Shown: positions 55,053 through 64,000 of the stretch, one piece after another
Layout of the letters: each line of letters starts with the position of its first letter
Position numbering within the stretch: the first letter of the stretch is position 1
Assembly (NCBI RefSeq): GCF_042684645.1
Contig: NZ_JBHULV010000017.1
Span: 4,314-68,313, forward strand
DNA: 64,000 bases
Source: Pseudopedobacter alpinus
GTDB lineage: Bacteria; Bacteroidota; Bacteroidia; Sphingobacteriales; Sphingobacteriaceae
Direction: 5' to 3'
Program-made: the position numbers and the translations under genes
The notes under the pieces: generated by a model
Database searches by the model: none
What the model saw: the letters and a program-made list of their open reading frames with translations, nothing else
What the model was told of the DNA's origin: nothing

Positions 55053-58000
55053 CTATTTATCTATCAGACTAATGGTGTAACTGTAGCTATACTTCTTATC
55101 TAATAATCGGAATTCACGATGTGGAAGCGCACCCCAACTGTCGTCGCCACCTACTCCACGTTGTTTTAAATCCACATTTAAAAACACTTGGTTTCTGACA
55201 GGGAGATTTGTCGGATGTTGTTGTTTCTTTGTCAATCCAGGATCCAAATCTTCAGTACTATGATTTAAGGCACTAAAACCTATAGGTTGTAAACCTTCAA
55301 TTTTAATACCCATACCATTATTATTGGTTAAGCTTAACCAGCGTACATCGGTTTTATTGCCACTTTCTTGAGGACGGATATAACCTTTAAAATATTGGTT
55401 TTCTACTTTATCCTTGTAAATTCCCAAGAAAGAACCTTCATTACGATCTAAATAATTTTCTTGTGGACCTCTTCCATAATAACTTAAATCTGAATACCAA
55501 TTTGATAAGGAAGTTCTCATTCCGAACCTTGGTAACTCGGGCAATTCTGTTCCAGAAAAATCCATTGATGCAGTAACCTTAATCGACCCATCATTTTGTA
55601 TCAAATAGGAAATTTGGTAAGGCACATTTATATTCCCCAATAACCAAGTTACCTCAATAGGTAAACCCTGTGCATTTTGCTCACCAATTTTAACATTTTT
55701 CAATAGCATATTCAAATGTGCAGAACGCCATACCGCCAATTTACTTTGCATATCATTTCCGAAATCGTTATCAGTTGGCGCTCTCCAAAAATAAGGTTCT
55801 AAGAAATTTGTAAATCTATTATCGCCATTGCTGTAAGCATTTATTCTTCCTGCTTTAATATCAAATTCACCTTTTACATTGCCAGCGCTAAAGCTAATTT
55901 TATTGTCGTCTTTTTTAACAGTCAATTTAGCATTGGTAGTTATTTCTTTTGCAAAATAATCTCCGGCGTATGCAAACTGCTCTCTGGCTACTTCAAAACC
56001 TGCAGCCAACAACGGACTTTCACTGTTTGTGGTAGCGTAGATGTTCAGGTAAAATTCTGTACCCACGGCAGCTTTGTATTTTGGTAAATTCAATTGTAAA
56101 TCTTTGGTCTCATGAGGACCTAAATCTACCCCGAAAGTACCTTCGTTTACTTTTTCACCATTTTTAAACATTTCCCATTTAAAGTTATAATGCTTAAGAT
56201 TTGTAAAATCGAAAATATTCTTTACTTGGAACAATCCTTTGTTGATATCTTTAGTTGTAATAATAATAGGTTGATAAACTTTTTTAACTTCATAAGCACC
56301 TGGATGCTGTGTCCTATCTGCCGACACCAATCCGTTAGCACAGAAATTCTCATCATTTTGCCAATAAAAACTACCTAAGTCGCCACCATAAGCCCAAAAT
56401 GTTTTACCATTTAAGTCTTTTGTTTTAATGCCTTGATCAACCCAATCCCAAATAAAACCACCTTGCATATTTCTGCTATTGCGTATAATCTCGAAATAGG
56501 TTCTGAAATTACCACTACTATTTCCCATTGCATGCGAATACTCGCACATGATATATGGACGGGTTTTAGTGGTGTCTAGGGCATATTTCTGCATATTACC
56601 AATGCTTGGATACATTGGTGCCACAATATCTGTATTCCAGTCTTCACCCGCTTGTTCGAACTGAACTGGCCTAGTATTGTCGCGGTTTTTAATCCATTTG
56701 TAATTATCATGAAAAACCTTACCATTGCCACATTCATTTCCTAAAGACCAAATAATGATAGATGCATGGTTTTTATCTCGCTCTACCATTCGTACTGTTC
56801 TGTCTACATGTGCTGCTGCCCATTCTGGCAAATAGGCTGGGTGTTTACTTTTGTCAAATCTTGACTGAAATTCTGCTCCCATACCATGGGTTTCAATATT
56901 AGCTTCATCAACTAAATACAAACCATACTCATCACATAATTTGTACCAAAGCGGATCATTTGGATAATGTGAAAGCCTAACCGCGTTGATATTTAACTCT
57001 TTCATCAATCTGATATCCTTCAACATCAAATCTTTGGTGGTGGTGTGTCCGGTAACTTCATCATGTTCATGTCTGTTTACCCCATGTACAGATATTGCCA
57101 TTCCATTTACCAATAAGCGGGCGTTTTTAATTTCCACCTTACGGAAGCCTACTTTGTGAGACGTAACGCCTAATAGTTTACCATTGTTATCCTTTAGGCT
57201 AATCACACAATTGTATAAATTAGGAGTTTCAGCATTCCATTTTAATGGATTTTTAATGCTTGTACTAAAATTTAAAGTTTGGATACTATCTCCATTGACG
57301 CTGAAATTTTGCGAATCGGTATAGACAGATTTACCTTGTTTATCTAATAATGATACGGAAACACTACCGCTTTTGATATCATTCCCTACAAACCTGCGGA
57401 TATCTACCGCAGCACTAAATAAGCCATTTACATATTTCGAATCTAAATCTCCCTTTAAAAAGAAATCCCATATTGCCAACTTGGGCAAAGCGTATAGATA
57501 GGCATCTCTTTCAATACCACTTAAACGCCAAAAATCTTGGTCTTCTAGATAGCTCCCGTCATGCCAACGGAAAACCTGAACGGTTAATTGATTTTCTCCC
57601 TTTTTTAGGTGTTTGGTAATGTTAAATTCGCTTGGTGTTTTGGAAGCTTTGCTTAAACCTATCTTTTTACCGTTTACATAAACAAACGCCGCACCAGAGA
57701 TTGACCCAAAATGTAAAACAATTTCTTTTTGATCCCAGTTTTCTGGGATAGTAAATGTTTTACGGTAAGTACCCACTGGATTATTTGCACCAATAAATGG
57801 GGGATTTCTTGGATATGGGTAAGTGATATTGGTATAAATTGGGATACCAAAGCCATTTAATTCCCAATTTGATGGAACAGTTAGATTTGCCCAACCTGAA
57901 TCGTTAAAATTTGAATTGATAAATGCGGTTGGTTTATCTTTATACTGATCAACATAGTTAAATTTCCAATTGCCATTTAAAGATTTAAAGTTATTAGAGC

Positions 58001-58178
58001 GAGCATAATCATCTGTCAGTGCATCTTTCTGGTTATCGAAAAGCATGAAGGTAACATGTGGCTTTTCCATACCGATGTTAACCAAACTGGGGTTTTCCCA
58101 ATCGTTGTTTTGTGCCCAAAGGGGCAAAGCAAACATCAAGACGATAAAAGTTAGGGGTAATAATTTTAAAAAATTCAT
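55053..58178 (-). CDS. LacZ-type GH2 beta-galactosidase
   Basis: The 1041-residue secreted enzyme has the full five-domain LacZ layout. The signal peptide is 1-22. NDWENPSLVNIGMEKPHVTF marks the start of the sandwich, and LEDQDFWRLSGIERDAYLY follows. The TIM barrel has acid/base E482 (IWSLGNECGNG) and nucleophile E546 (MCEYSHAMGNSSG). The C-terminal beta-galactosidase small-chain domain (about 770-1041) includes WRAPTDNDFGN and YYGRGPQENYLDR. It would remove terminal beta-galactose. It is separated from the upstream DUF2264-GH105 genes by decayed fragments. Confidence 0.95.
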   Translation of the reverse strand: MNFLKLLPLTFIVLMFALPLWAQNNDWENPSLVNIGMEKPHVTFMLFDNQKDALTDDYARSNNFKSLNGNWKFNYVDQYKDKPTAFINSNFNDSGWANLTVPSNWELNGFGIPIYTNITYPYPRNPPFIGANNPVGTYRKTFTIPENWDQKEIVLHFGSISGAAFVYVNGKKIGLSKASKTPSEFNITKHLKKGENQLTVQVFRWHDGSYLEDQDFWRLSGIERDAYLYALPKLAIWDFFLKGDLDSKYVNGLFSAAVDIRRFVGNDIKSGSVSVSLLDKQGKSVYTDSQNFSVNGDSIQTLNFSTSIKNPLKWNAETPNLYNCVISLKDNNGKLLGVTSHKVGFRKVEIKNARLLVNGMAISVHGVNRHEHDEVTGHTTTKDLMLKDIRLMKELNINAVRLSHYPNDPLWYKLCDEYGLYLVDEANIETHGMGAEFQSRFDKSKHPAYLPEWAAAHVDRTVRMVERDKNHASIIIWSLGNECGNGKVFHDNYKWIKNRDNTRPVQFEQAGEDWNTDIVAPMYPSIGNMQKYALDTTKTRPYIMCEYSHAMGNSSGNFRTYFEIIRNSRNMQGGFIWDWVDQGIKTKDLNGKTFWAYGGDLGSFYWQNDENFCANGLVSADRTQHPGAYEVKKVYQPIIITTKDINKGLFQVKNIFDFTNLKHYNFKWEMFKNGEKVNEGTFGVDLGPHETKDLQLNLPKYKAAVGTEFYLNIYATTNSESPLLAAGFEVAREQFAYAGDYFAKEITTNAKLTVKKDDNKISFSAGNVKGEFDIKAGRINAYSNGDNRFTNFLEPYFWRAPTDNDFGNDMQSKLAVWRSAHLNMLLKNVKIGEQNAQGLPIEVTWLLGNINVPYQISYLIQNDGSIKVTASMDFSGTELPELPRFGMRTSLSNWYSDLSYYGRGPQENYLDRNEGSFLGIYKDKVENQYFKGYIRPQESGNKTDVRWLSLTNNNGMGIKIEGLQPIGFSALNHSTEDLDPGLTKKQQHPTNLPVRNQVFLNVDLKQRGVGGDDSWGALPHREFRLLDKKYSYSYTISLIDK

Positions 58179-58203
58179 GGTGTATTTTAGTTTTTATAAA
58201 GTA

Positions 58204-58432
58204 TTAGGGAGTTAAAAGTATAGGTGATTTTTCATTTTGCAGTAGTCTTAAAAGTAATATCATCACTAAACCAACCAATTTTGCATTTATTGAATAAACC
58301 CTAGGGTGGTAATTTATCTTCTGCAAGAGATCTTTTAATGCTAACCTATATTTGTCCATAACCGCATTGGTATGTTTAATTTTTTGTATCATTTACTATT
58401 GGATGTTGATCTAGGCCATAAACCAAACCTCT
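58204..58432 (-). pseudogene. Decayed coding remnant, unidentified
   Basis: This stretch has no intact gene. On the minus strand several short frames look protein-like and end in stops, for example CKIGWFSDDITFKTTAK, which ends at 58232. A 62-residue ORF at 58204-58392 in another frame has no family. It is probably the tail of a gene whose front is gone, lying directly behind the truncated GH43-like and BNR-4 fragments. Confidence 0.35.
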
Positions 58433-58777
58433 CTATGTTATCTTATCTCCCGCATCTTTTGTAATTTCAACATCGTAAATCGCAATGGCAGCTCCAATAA
58501 CATACCTTGACATAAAATTGAATATTGAATTACCTGTTGATGTGGTAGTAAAAGTAAGTTCGTTGCCGTAGTAAACTCTCTTGTAGGTTGTAATACCTCC
58601 GCCATGTGCATTGATATGAAGGCCTTTATCATCAGTCCAAATTTTTACAGGTGTAAAAACCTTTAATTTTGCAAGTTGGGCAGCACTAACTCCATAGCTA
58701 AAAAGCATTAAAGTTAATACAAAACAGATAATTCGAGACTCAGGATAAATTACTTTATTTTCCTTTGAGCTTATCAT
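58433..58777 (-). pseudogene. Truncated GH43-like protein with foreign tail
   Basis: The 114-residue ORF has a hydrophobic signal-like segment (about 17-34) and then TPVKIWTDDKGLHINAHGGG, the front of a GH43-type propeller in which INAHGGGI is normally followed by a further 250 or more residues. Instead it continues TTYKRVYYGNELTFTTTSTG and stops after GDKIT, a sequence that looks like the end of a different protein. This suggests an internal deletion or recombination between two genes. Its start overlaps the preceding fragment's stop by 4 bases (ATGA). Confidence 0.6.
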
Positions 58778-59184
58778 GGCTTCCTTTTACCCGTTACCAA
58801 ACTTTCTGATTTTACAGATTTTGCATAGTTTAAATTGTTATTATGTTGCCCCCAAGCCAGGTGCAAAAAACCCTCACCATCAACTATGATACTGATAGAT
58901 TTATGTGTAGCAGTTTTATCGCCTTTACAAGGTTTTTGCATCACTTCCCAATTTTGCGAGTTTAGCTTCCTTTCGGCTAACACAACAAACTGATCAGCAT
59001 TGTAATAAGCAGCATATTGGTTATTTTTAAAAGTAGTTAAGGCATTTTTTTTAAAATACAACCGCATTGATAGATTTGTTGCCCATCCATTAGTGGCAAT
59101 GGGACTTATTGATGTTTTTTCTTGGCTTTCCGCAGAAAAACTTATACCTACAAACAATAAAAAAACAACTGAAATTTTATACAT
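58774..59184 (-). pseudogene. Truncated BNR-4 repeat protein
   Basis: The 136-residue ORF has a signal peptide (MYKISVVFLLFVGISFSAES) and the start of a BNR-4 (six- or seven-bladed sialidase-like) propeller: GWATNLSMRLYFKKNALTTF, YAAYYNADQFVVLAERKLN, and SISIIVDGEGFLHLAWGQHN. Full-length family members have about 400 or more residues, so roughly the last two thirds are lost, ending at TGKRKP. BNR-4 proteins are common beside pectin-degrading PULs. It is directly followed by the DUF2264 gene upstream. Confidence 0.7.
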
Positions 59185-60438
59185 CTATCTTACATCTACA
59201 CTATGATCATTTGGAAAATCTTCGCCACTCCATATTTTTTGAGCACTCCATTTGGCTGGCGCATTTGCCCAAAAAGCATCAGTTTCTGGCAAACCTAACG
59301 GTAAAAAAATATTACTACAAATATACGGACTGCCCTGATTGTTATAAAAATCGCCTAAATCAGGTTGCTCGCCATATAGCCCAATAGTAAGCCAACCATT
59401 TTTATAGGTTGTTGGGCTTTCTAAAGTTTTTTTAATTACTGCAGTTAAAGCGCAACGTACTTGTTCTGGATTAAGTTGTTTAGGCAACAACTTTTTGTAG
59501 GCCATATCTGCCAAATGATGAAATGCTGCACCACGATAAACAATAGATCTTCCTGTTGCAGGGTAAGTTCCATCGGTATTAATTAATCTTTCTTGAATTA
59601 CTGCATAACGCTCATTACGCTTTCTAATTTTATCGAACATGGCATTGTACGATGATGTTTTTTTTCCAATTACATCTACCAATGTACCCAAATAAGGATG
59701 AATTACATAGCTATTGTAATAGTCGAAAGCATAACTGCTCCCATCCTTGTACATGCCATCGCCTACATACCATTGCTCCATCTGTTGCAAGGCATAATCT
59801 ACACGCATCACATCCCAATCGTAACCAAATTTAGCCATGAAAGATTCGTTAACCGCAGAGAAAAGTAACCAATTTGAAAATGCTGGTTTAAACTTTCTTG
59901 TGGTAGCTATAGATTTCATCATTAAAGCCTGATTCTTTTTATCCAAGTTTTGCCAAAGCCAAGGCGCACGTATAAACGCCAATGCTACGAAAGAAGCATC
60001 AACCAATTGCTGACCGCCAATATCATAGTTCATGAAATCTTTAGCATTAGAATCTAGCGAGTTTTTAAGTCCGGCAATAACCCATTCACGGTACTGTTTA
60101 CGTAAGGCGATTTCTTCTGTAGAGCCGCCTTCTAACTGCAACCAAGGTGCAATACCGCTTAAAACCCTACCTAAAACCTCTACATATTGTACTTTAATGC
60201 GATGTTCTTTATTATCGATATGGATAGAAGTAACTTTAGGCATAACTATGCGTAAGCTATCCTTAGCCAAATTATATATTACCGGCCTTACCATTTTATC
60301 CATTTCATTTAACCAAACTTGTCTATCGGTTAAAGGAACAGCTTTTGTAGTTTTGCTTTTCTTTTGTGCAGCTACATTACCGAAGCCTAAAAAGAGGATT
60401 AAAAATCCAAAGGATAATGTCTTAGTAACTAAATTCAT
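59185..60438 (-). CDS. DUF2264 domain protein, putative glycoside hydrolase
   Basis: The 417-residue secreted protein has a signal peptide (1-25) and an (alpha/alpha)6-barrel-like fold, matching DUF2264: YVEVLGRVLSGIAPWLQLEG, FVALAFIRAPWLWQNLD, DGMYKDGSSYAFDYYNSYVI and VYRGAAFHHLADMAYKKLLP. Some DUF2264 proteins have been assigned to a CAZy glycoside hydrolase family (GH154, as I recall) acting on uronic-acid-containing glycans; I state that from memory. It lies 5 bases downstream of the GH105 gene and is certainly cotranscribed with it. Confidence 0.85.
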   Translation of the reverse strand: MNLVTKTLSFGFLILFLGFGNVAAQKKSKTTKAVPLTDRQVWLNEMDKMVRPVIYNLAKDSLRIVMPKVTSIHIDNKEHRIKVQYVEVLGRVLSGIAPWLQLEGGSTEEIALRKQYREWVIAGLKNSLDSNAKDFMNYDIGGQQLVDASFVALAFIRAPWLWQNLDKKNQALMMKSIATTRKFKPAFSNWLLFSAVNESFMAKFGYDWDVMRVDYALQQMEQWYVGDGMYKDGSSYAFDYYNSYVIHPYLGTLVDVIGKKTSSYNAMFDKIRKRNERYAVIQERLINTDGTYPATGRSIVYRGAAFHHLADMAYKKLLPKQLNPEQVRCALTAVIKKTLESPTTYKNGWLTIGLYGEQPDLGDFYNNQGSPYICSNIFLPLGLPETDAFWANAPAKWSAQKIWSGEDFPNDHSVDVR

Positions 60439-60443
60439 ATCTA

Positions 60444-61562
60444 TTATTTATGTGTTAAAAATCTATACATTTCGCAATTGGCTAATAAAAAAGCCCCTAC
60501 ACCAAAATTTGCGGTAGAATTTGCATCTACTACTTGTCCTGGAATTGCTTTTTCGCCAATTGGCTGGACAAAACCAACTTTTCCGTTAGCCTGTAATGCT
60601 TTTTTGGTAAGGTAATTATATGCCTTTTTTGCTGCCGGAAGGTATTTATTTTCTTTGAGCACACCATTATTAATTCCCCATAATAAACCATAAGTAAAAA
60701 ATGCTGTTCCACTGGTTTCTGGTCCAGGTGCATGTTTGGCATCGAGCATACTTCTGGTCCAATAACCAGCTATCTGCTGACTTTTTAAAATTGCTTTGGC
60801 CATATTTTTATACTTGGTTAGAAACTCCTCACGGTGAGGATCATTTTTTGGCAAATCTTTTAAAACCTTTGCCAGTCCTGCGAAAACCCAACCATCGCCC
60901 CTAGCCCAAAAATCTTTCTTTCCATTTGCACTTTTATGCGCTGGGTAAACATATTTTGCATCACGATAGTATAACTTTTCTTTCTGATCGTACATGATAC
61001 TATTGGCGTACATAAAATAGGCATAAAGTTTATCCAAGTACAACTGATTACCCGTTATCTTGTACATTTTAGTCATTACAGGCATAACCATATATAAGCC
61101 ATCTGCCCACCACCAATAATCATTTGCTGCAGTTGACATTTGGTACTCCATTACTTCTTTTGCTCGGGCAATTTTATGAGGTACTGGATCAAGATTGTAC
61201 AAATCTACATACGTTTGAAAACAGATTTGCCAATCGCCAAACAATACAAATTCATCGGTTTCGCCATATTTATATTTCCATTTGGTTTGATCTGTACTTT
61301 TTGCACCCATCCATTTATTATGGTTAGCCCAAGTGGTTGAGTAAGTTTTGTAAGCTTCGTTTTTAGTAATTTCATAGGCTTCCATGTTACCTGTATGGTA
61401 AGCGGCATGATCCCAAAATGCCCATTGCTGGGGTTTGTTTTGCTGTTGCCAATAAGTATTGGCTTTGTTTATGGCAGCTAAAACCTCAGTTTTTGTTTGG
61501 CCCTGCGCAACAAGATGGAGGTGTACGAAAAAGCATATCACTAAAATAAATTTGTTAACCAT
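60444..61562 (-). CDS. GH105 unsaturated rhamnogalacturonyl/glucuronyl hydrolase
   Basis: The 372-residue secreted protein (signal peptide 1-21) has the GH105 (alpha/alpha)6 barrel with DYWWWADGLYMVMPVMTKMY, whose Asp is the likely general acid/base, KDFWARGDGWVFAGLAKVL, and ETSGTAFFTYGLLWGINNG. GH105 enzymes hydrate and cut the unsaturated uronic acid left at the non-reducing end by polysaccharide lyases. That links this part of the locus to rhamnogalacturonan or arabinogalactan, although no lyase is visible here. It heads the GH105-DUF2264 pair. Confidence 0.93.
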   Translation of the reverse strand: MVNKFILVICFFVHLHLVAQGQTKTEVLAAINKANTYWQQQNKPQQWAFWDHAAYHTGNMEAYEITKNEAYKTYSTTWANHNKWMGAKSTDQTKWKYKYGETDEFVLFGDWQICFQTYVDLYNLDPVPHKIARAKEVMEYQMSTAANDYWWWADGLYMVMPVMTKMYKITGNQLYLDKLYAYFMYANSIMYDQKEKLYYRDAKYVYPAHKSANGKKDFWARGDGWVFAGLAKVLKDLPKNDPHREEFLTKYKNMAKAILKSQQIAGYWTRSMLDAKHAPGPETSGTAFFTYGLLWGINNGVLKENKYLPAAKKAYNYLTKKALQANGKVGFVQPIGEKAIPGQVVDANSTANFGVGAFLLANCEMYRFLTHK

Positions 61563-61891
61563 AAGCTATTACTTGAAGAAATTTAGTGTTTAGATTTGTG
61601 ATGGATTGATGCTTTTTTAAACACTCTTTTTGCAAACCAAAGCTTAGCTGCAATGATCTAAAGAATTGACAGTTTTTCATCTGTATAAATTAAGTTTTAA
61701 TGTTAATAACGCTATCATGATTTTATTCATTGTACTATGTGCTTTGGAAAAATCATAATGGTTTCATATTTGGTTAGTTAAATTTTATGTTTATGCTTTT
61801 GTTCAAAGAACCATCATTTTAGTATAACCCATGAGGGATAAATTTTGCAAATTAGAGGGATAAACAAACTTAAGTAGATAGCCAATTAAAA
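61563..61891. promoter_or_regulatory. Upstream region of the GH105 operon
   Basis: This 329-bp spacer holds another copy of the locus leader motif, ATATTTGGTTAG (61766-61777), about 200 bases from the GH105 start and not near it as elsewhere. No coding remnant was recognised. The distance may reflect a deletion of a gene between motif and GH105, or a distant promoter. Confidence 0.4.
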
Positions 61892-63117
61892 TTACCTGAT
61901 TTCCCTATGTTTGTTAGATAAATTACTTCTATATTTTTTATTGTATTCTGAAGGCTTAATCCCAAACAATTTGCTAAACTGCTCTCTAAAACACCTTACA
62001 TCATTAAAGCCACAAAGCATTTCAGTTTGGTTAATATTGTTATCAGTATTCACTAGTAACTGAGCGGCCTTTCTTAGCCTTATGTACCTAATAAATTCAT
62101 TTGTACTTTACCCGATATTGATTTTACTTTTCTATACAATAATGATGGTGCTGTTGCCAATTCATTAGCTAAGATTTTTACATTAAAATCTGGATCTTGG
62201 ATGTGTTTTTCGGTTATTGAGATACATTTTTCTAAAAACTCTTTGTACGCTGTGGACACCTTAAAATCTTCAGATTTAAGGGTAGTTTCTTTAAAAAAGT
62301 ATCTTTGTAAAGTACTTCTACTTTTTAACAAATTGACTACACGGGCAATTAGAATATGCCTGTCGAAAGGTTTTGTAATAAAATCATCAGCACCTTGTTC
62401 AATCCCTTTTAATTTAATTTCTGATGATGAACTTGATGTAAGTAAAATAACCGGAATATGGCTTAGCTCTAGATTTGATTTAATTTTTATACAAAGACCA
62501 ACACCATTTAACTCTTTCATAATCAAATCAATAATCACAATATCAGGCACATTTTTTTTTGCTAGTTCATAACCATGTGATCCGTCTTCTGCCTCATATA
62601 TTAAGTAAGCTGACTTAAATATTTGCTTGATGTAATTTCTAATTTCTGGATGATCTTCTACAATTAATATTGCGTTTTTTTCTGTAGTTGGATCTAATTC
62701 AATGGCTTGTTTGCTTTCCTCAATCTCATGTTCTTCCATTAAATTTAATACATCAATTGTACCATCATCTTCAATAAGTTCCGGAATCAGCATTGGTCTG
62801 TTTTCTTCTTCGTATATAAATTGATCGCCATAGTGACCTTTACCTTTTGGCAAGCTGATCTTAAAGTCAGTTCCTTGACCAACAATGCTATCATAATTTA
62901 CTATTCCGCTATGGTCAAAATGATTTAACCCATCATGTGTACCAAACCACATAAAACCTTTTTTGTCCTTGTATATGCATCTAACAGAATTTTTAGACAA
63001 TCCTTTTTCAATTCCTAATGAAATAACTGAAGGATTTTCAATCGCTTTTGTTTCTATTTCTAATAAGATTATAACAAATAAAATAAGCAATATGAATCCT
63101 TTAATTTTTATTAACAT
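61892..63117 (-). pseudogene. Collapsed HTCS regulator with internal deletion and frameshift
   Basis: Reading starts with a signal peptide (FILLILFVIILLEIETKA) and one Reg_prop repeat (GLSKNSVRCIYKDKKGFMWF, ending THDGLNHFDHSG). It then passes in frame into IVGQGTDFKISLPKGKGHYG, the end of a histidine-kinase ATPase. Roughly 800-900 residues of sensor and kinase are missing. A complete receiver (VIIDLIMKELNGVG) and the first part of an AraC domain follow. At about 62100 a one-base loss ends the frame as VQMNLLGT. The next frame carries the rest of the AraC domain (NEFIRYIRLRKAAQLLVNTD to FGIKPSEYNKKYR) to a stop at 61892. Confidence 0.85.
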
Positions 63118-63339
63118 GGGATGATTTATATTCGGTTTAAGGGTTTTATTTATTGCAAAATCTATAACAACGAACATCAATCCTATTATACTCAGTAAAA
63201 TAATAGGTACCTGAAAGAACCGCTAGTTTTAACCCTAACCAAATATAGTAATTTTCTATAAATGTCTATATAACATTTATAATTATTGCCTCTGTTTTTG
63301 TAGAAGAACAAAAGCTACAGTGCCATGTATTATTGATGA
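63118..63339. promoter_or_regulatory. Leader and spacer upstream of the collapsed HTCS
   Basis: The spacer contains the leader motif ATATTCGGTTTAAG (63128-63141), 10 bases from the start of the collapsed HTCS. Nothing else was recognised. Confidence 0.4.
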
Positions 63340-64000
63340 GTTTTCAATCTTTCACTAGCAAGGACTTCTCACCTTTCACCGTCTGAAACTCCAGTCGGTA
63401 TCCACCTGCTAACTTTTCAGGTTTTTTGTTCAAGCCCTTAATTTTAAATTGGAACGGTGATTTAATAGTGCTAATATTTCCTAAAGTGGATAAGATCTCT
63501 GAATACTGCAACACGCCATCCTTCCATGTTAAGGCAAATTGAAATCCTCCCATGGAACGTAAACCGCTGACATTTCCTTGAGTCCATATTTTTGGCAATA
63601 CGGAAATAAATCAATGTATCCCAGATGGCTTTGCAAAAGCATTTCCGCCATGTCAGCTGCTCCTGCGAAGTTGCCATCAATCTGAAAAGGCGGATGGACA
63701 TCAAAAAAATTTGCATAATTTCCATCCTGATCTCCATTCCTTTCAATGGCATCTACATAATTGAGCAAACTTCTGATCAATTTGTAGGCATGGTCGCCAT
63801 CTTTTCAGCCTGGCGCACCAGTTGATCTTCCAGCCTTTGCTCCATCCTGTTCCAAGATCAGTTCGCAACTCTAATGACTTCTTAACTGCTGCAAAAAAAT
63901 AGGAGTTTTCTCAGATATTTCATATCCAGGATATTCGGATTTATAAAAGAACACCGAAAAGTATTTCCTGTTGAAAAGATGTGCAAAGTACTTATGGTGA
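63340..64000 (-). pseudogene. GH95 alpha-L-fucosidase/galactosidase, C-terminal part, frameshifted
   Basis: The C-terminal third of a GH95 enzyme reads from the right window edge to a stop at 63344, using several frames. First comes HKYFAHLF and YPGYEISEKTPIF, then in a second frame KKSLELRTDLGTGWSKGWKI. A third frame gives GDHAYKLIRSLLNYVDAIER, DGNYANFFDVHPPFQIDGNF and GAADMAEMLLQSHLGYIDLF. A fourth gives PKIWTQGNVSGLRSMGGFQF and the terminal beta domain. At least three shifts are needed, so the gene is inactive. GH95 acts on terminal fucose or L-galactose of plant side chains. Confidence 0.85.

Noticed and set aside
61563..61790. Possible remnant gene between the leader motif and GH105
   Set aside because: All three leftward frames contain early stops and no conserved motif was seen.

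Overview
The window looks like a chromosome segment of a low-GC Bacteroidota from the Sphingobacteriaceae, Pedobacter-like. This rests on a type III glutamine synthetase, the gldA-gldF-gldG gliding-type ABC transporter next to dnaN, a type IX secretion (T9SS) cargo protease and a PorV2-like protein, SusC/SusD with hybrid two-component regulators, and weak ribosome binding sites. Species is not determined.

Region 1 (1-32.3 kb) is mostly core genome. It opens with an ECF sigma factor and a family 2 glycosyltransferase. A nitrogen-assimilation block follows: an outer-membrane barrel and an Amt ammonium channel read leftward, and glutamine synthetase III reads rightward from the shared AT-rich spacer. 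A 188-bp MITE-like element sits in the loop of the terminator behind the barrel gene. Next come YjbQ, a GH25 hydrolase, thymidine kinase, a large T9SS subtilase, a small AraC regulator with a metal-binding-like front domain, an RluA pseudouridine synthase, DedA, a DUF4397 lipoprotein, dnaN and gldAFG. After these are a transglutaminase-like/LuxE-like pair, a RES/Xre toxin-antitoxin operon with a perfect operator palindrome, tyrS, an AcpH-like protein with PorV2, an L,D-transpeptidase, an HPF-like protein and a small Gre-like/DUF2721 operon. Two identical tRNA-Lys genes close the region.

Region 2 (32.5-64 kb) is a polysaccharide utilisation region with visibly higher GC, and every gene lies on the minus strand. 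It encodes GH2, a tandem GH43, a DUF3823 lipoprotein, SusD, SusC, a full hybrid two-component regulator (HTCS), GH97, GH31, a sensor-AraC regulator without kinase or receiver, a LacZ-type GH2, DUF2264 and GH105. No endo-acting glycanase is present, so the system probably trims side chains of pectic rhamnogalacturonan, arabinogalactan or a similar branched plant glycan. The substrate is inference.

The right end of region 2 is decaying. A BNR-4 protein and a GH43-like protein are cut down to short ORFs. An HTCS has lost almost all of its sensor and kinase and then taken a frameshift, and a GH95 fucosidase at the window edge is broken by several frameshifts. The most unusual items are the MITE inside a terminator, the in-frame collapsed HTCS, the kinase-less sensor-AraC protein, a shared leader motif in front of several PUL genes, and the palindrome over the antitoxin start codon. 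I found no clearly new defence or mobile system.
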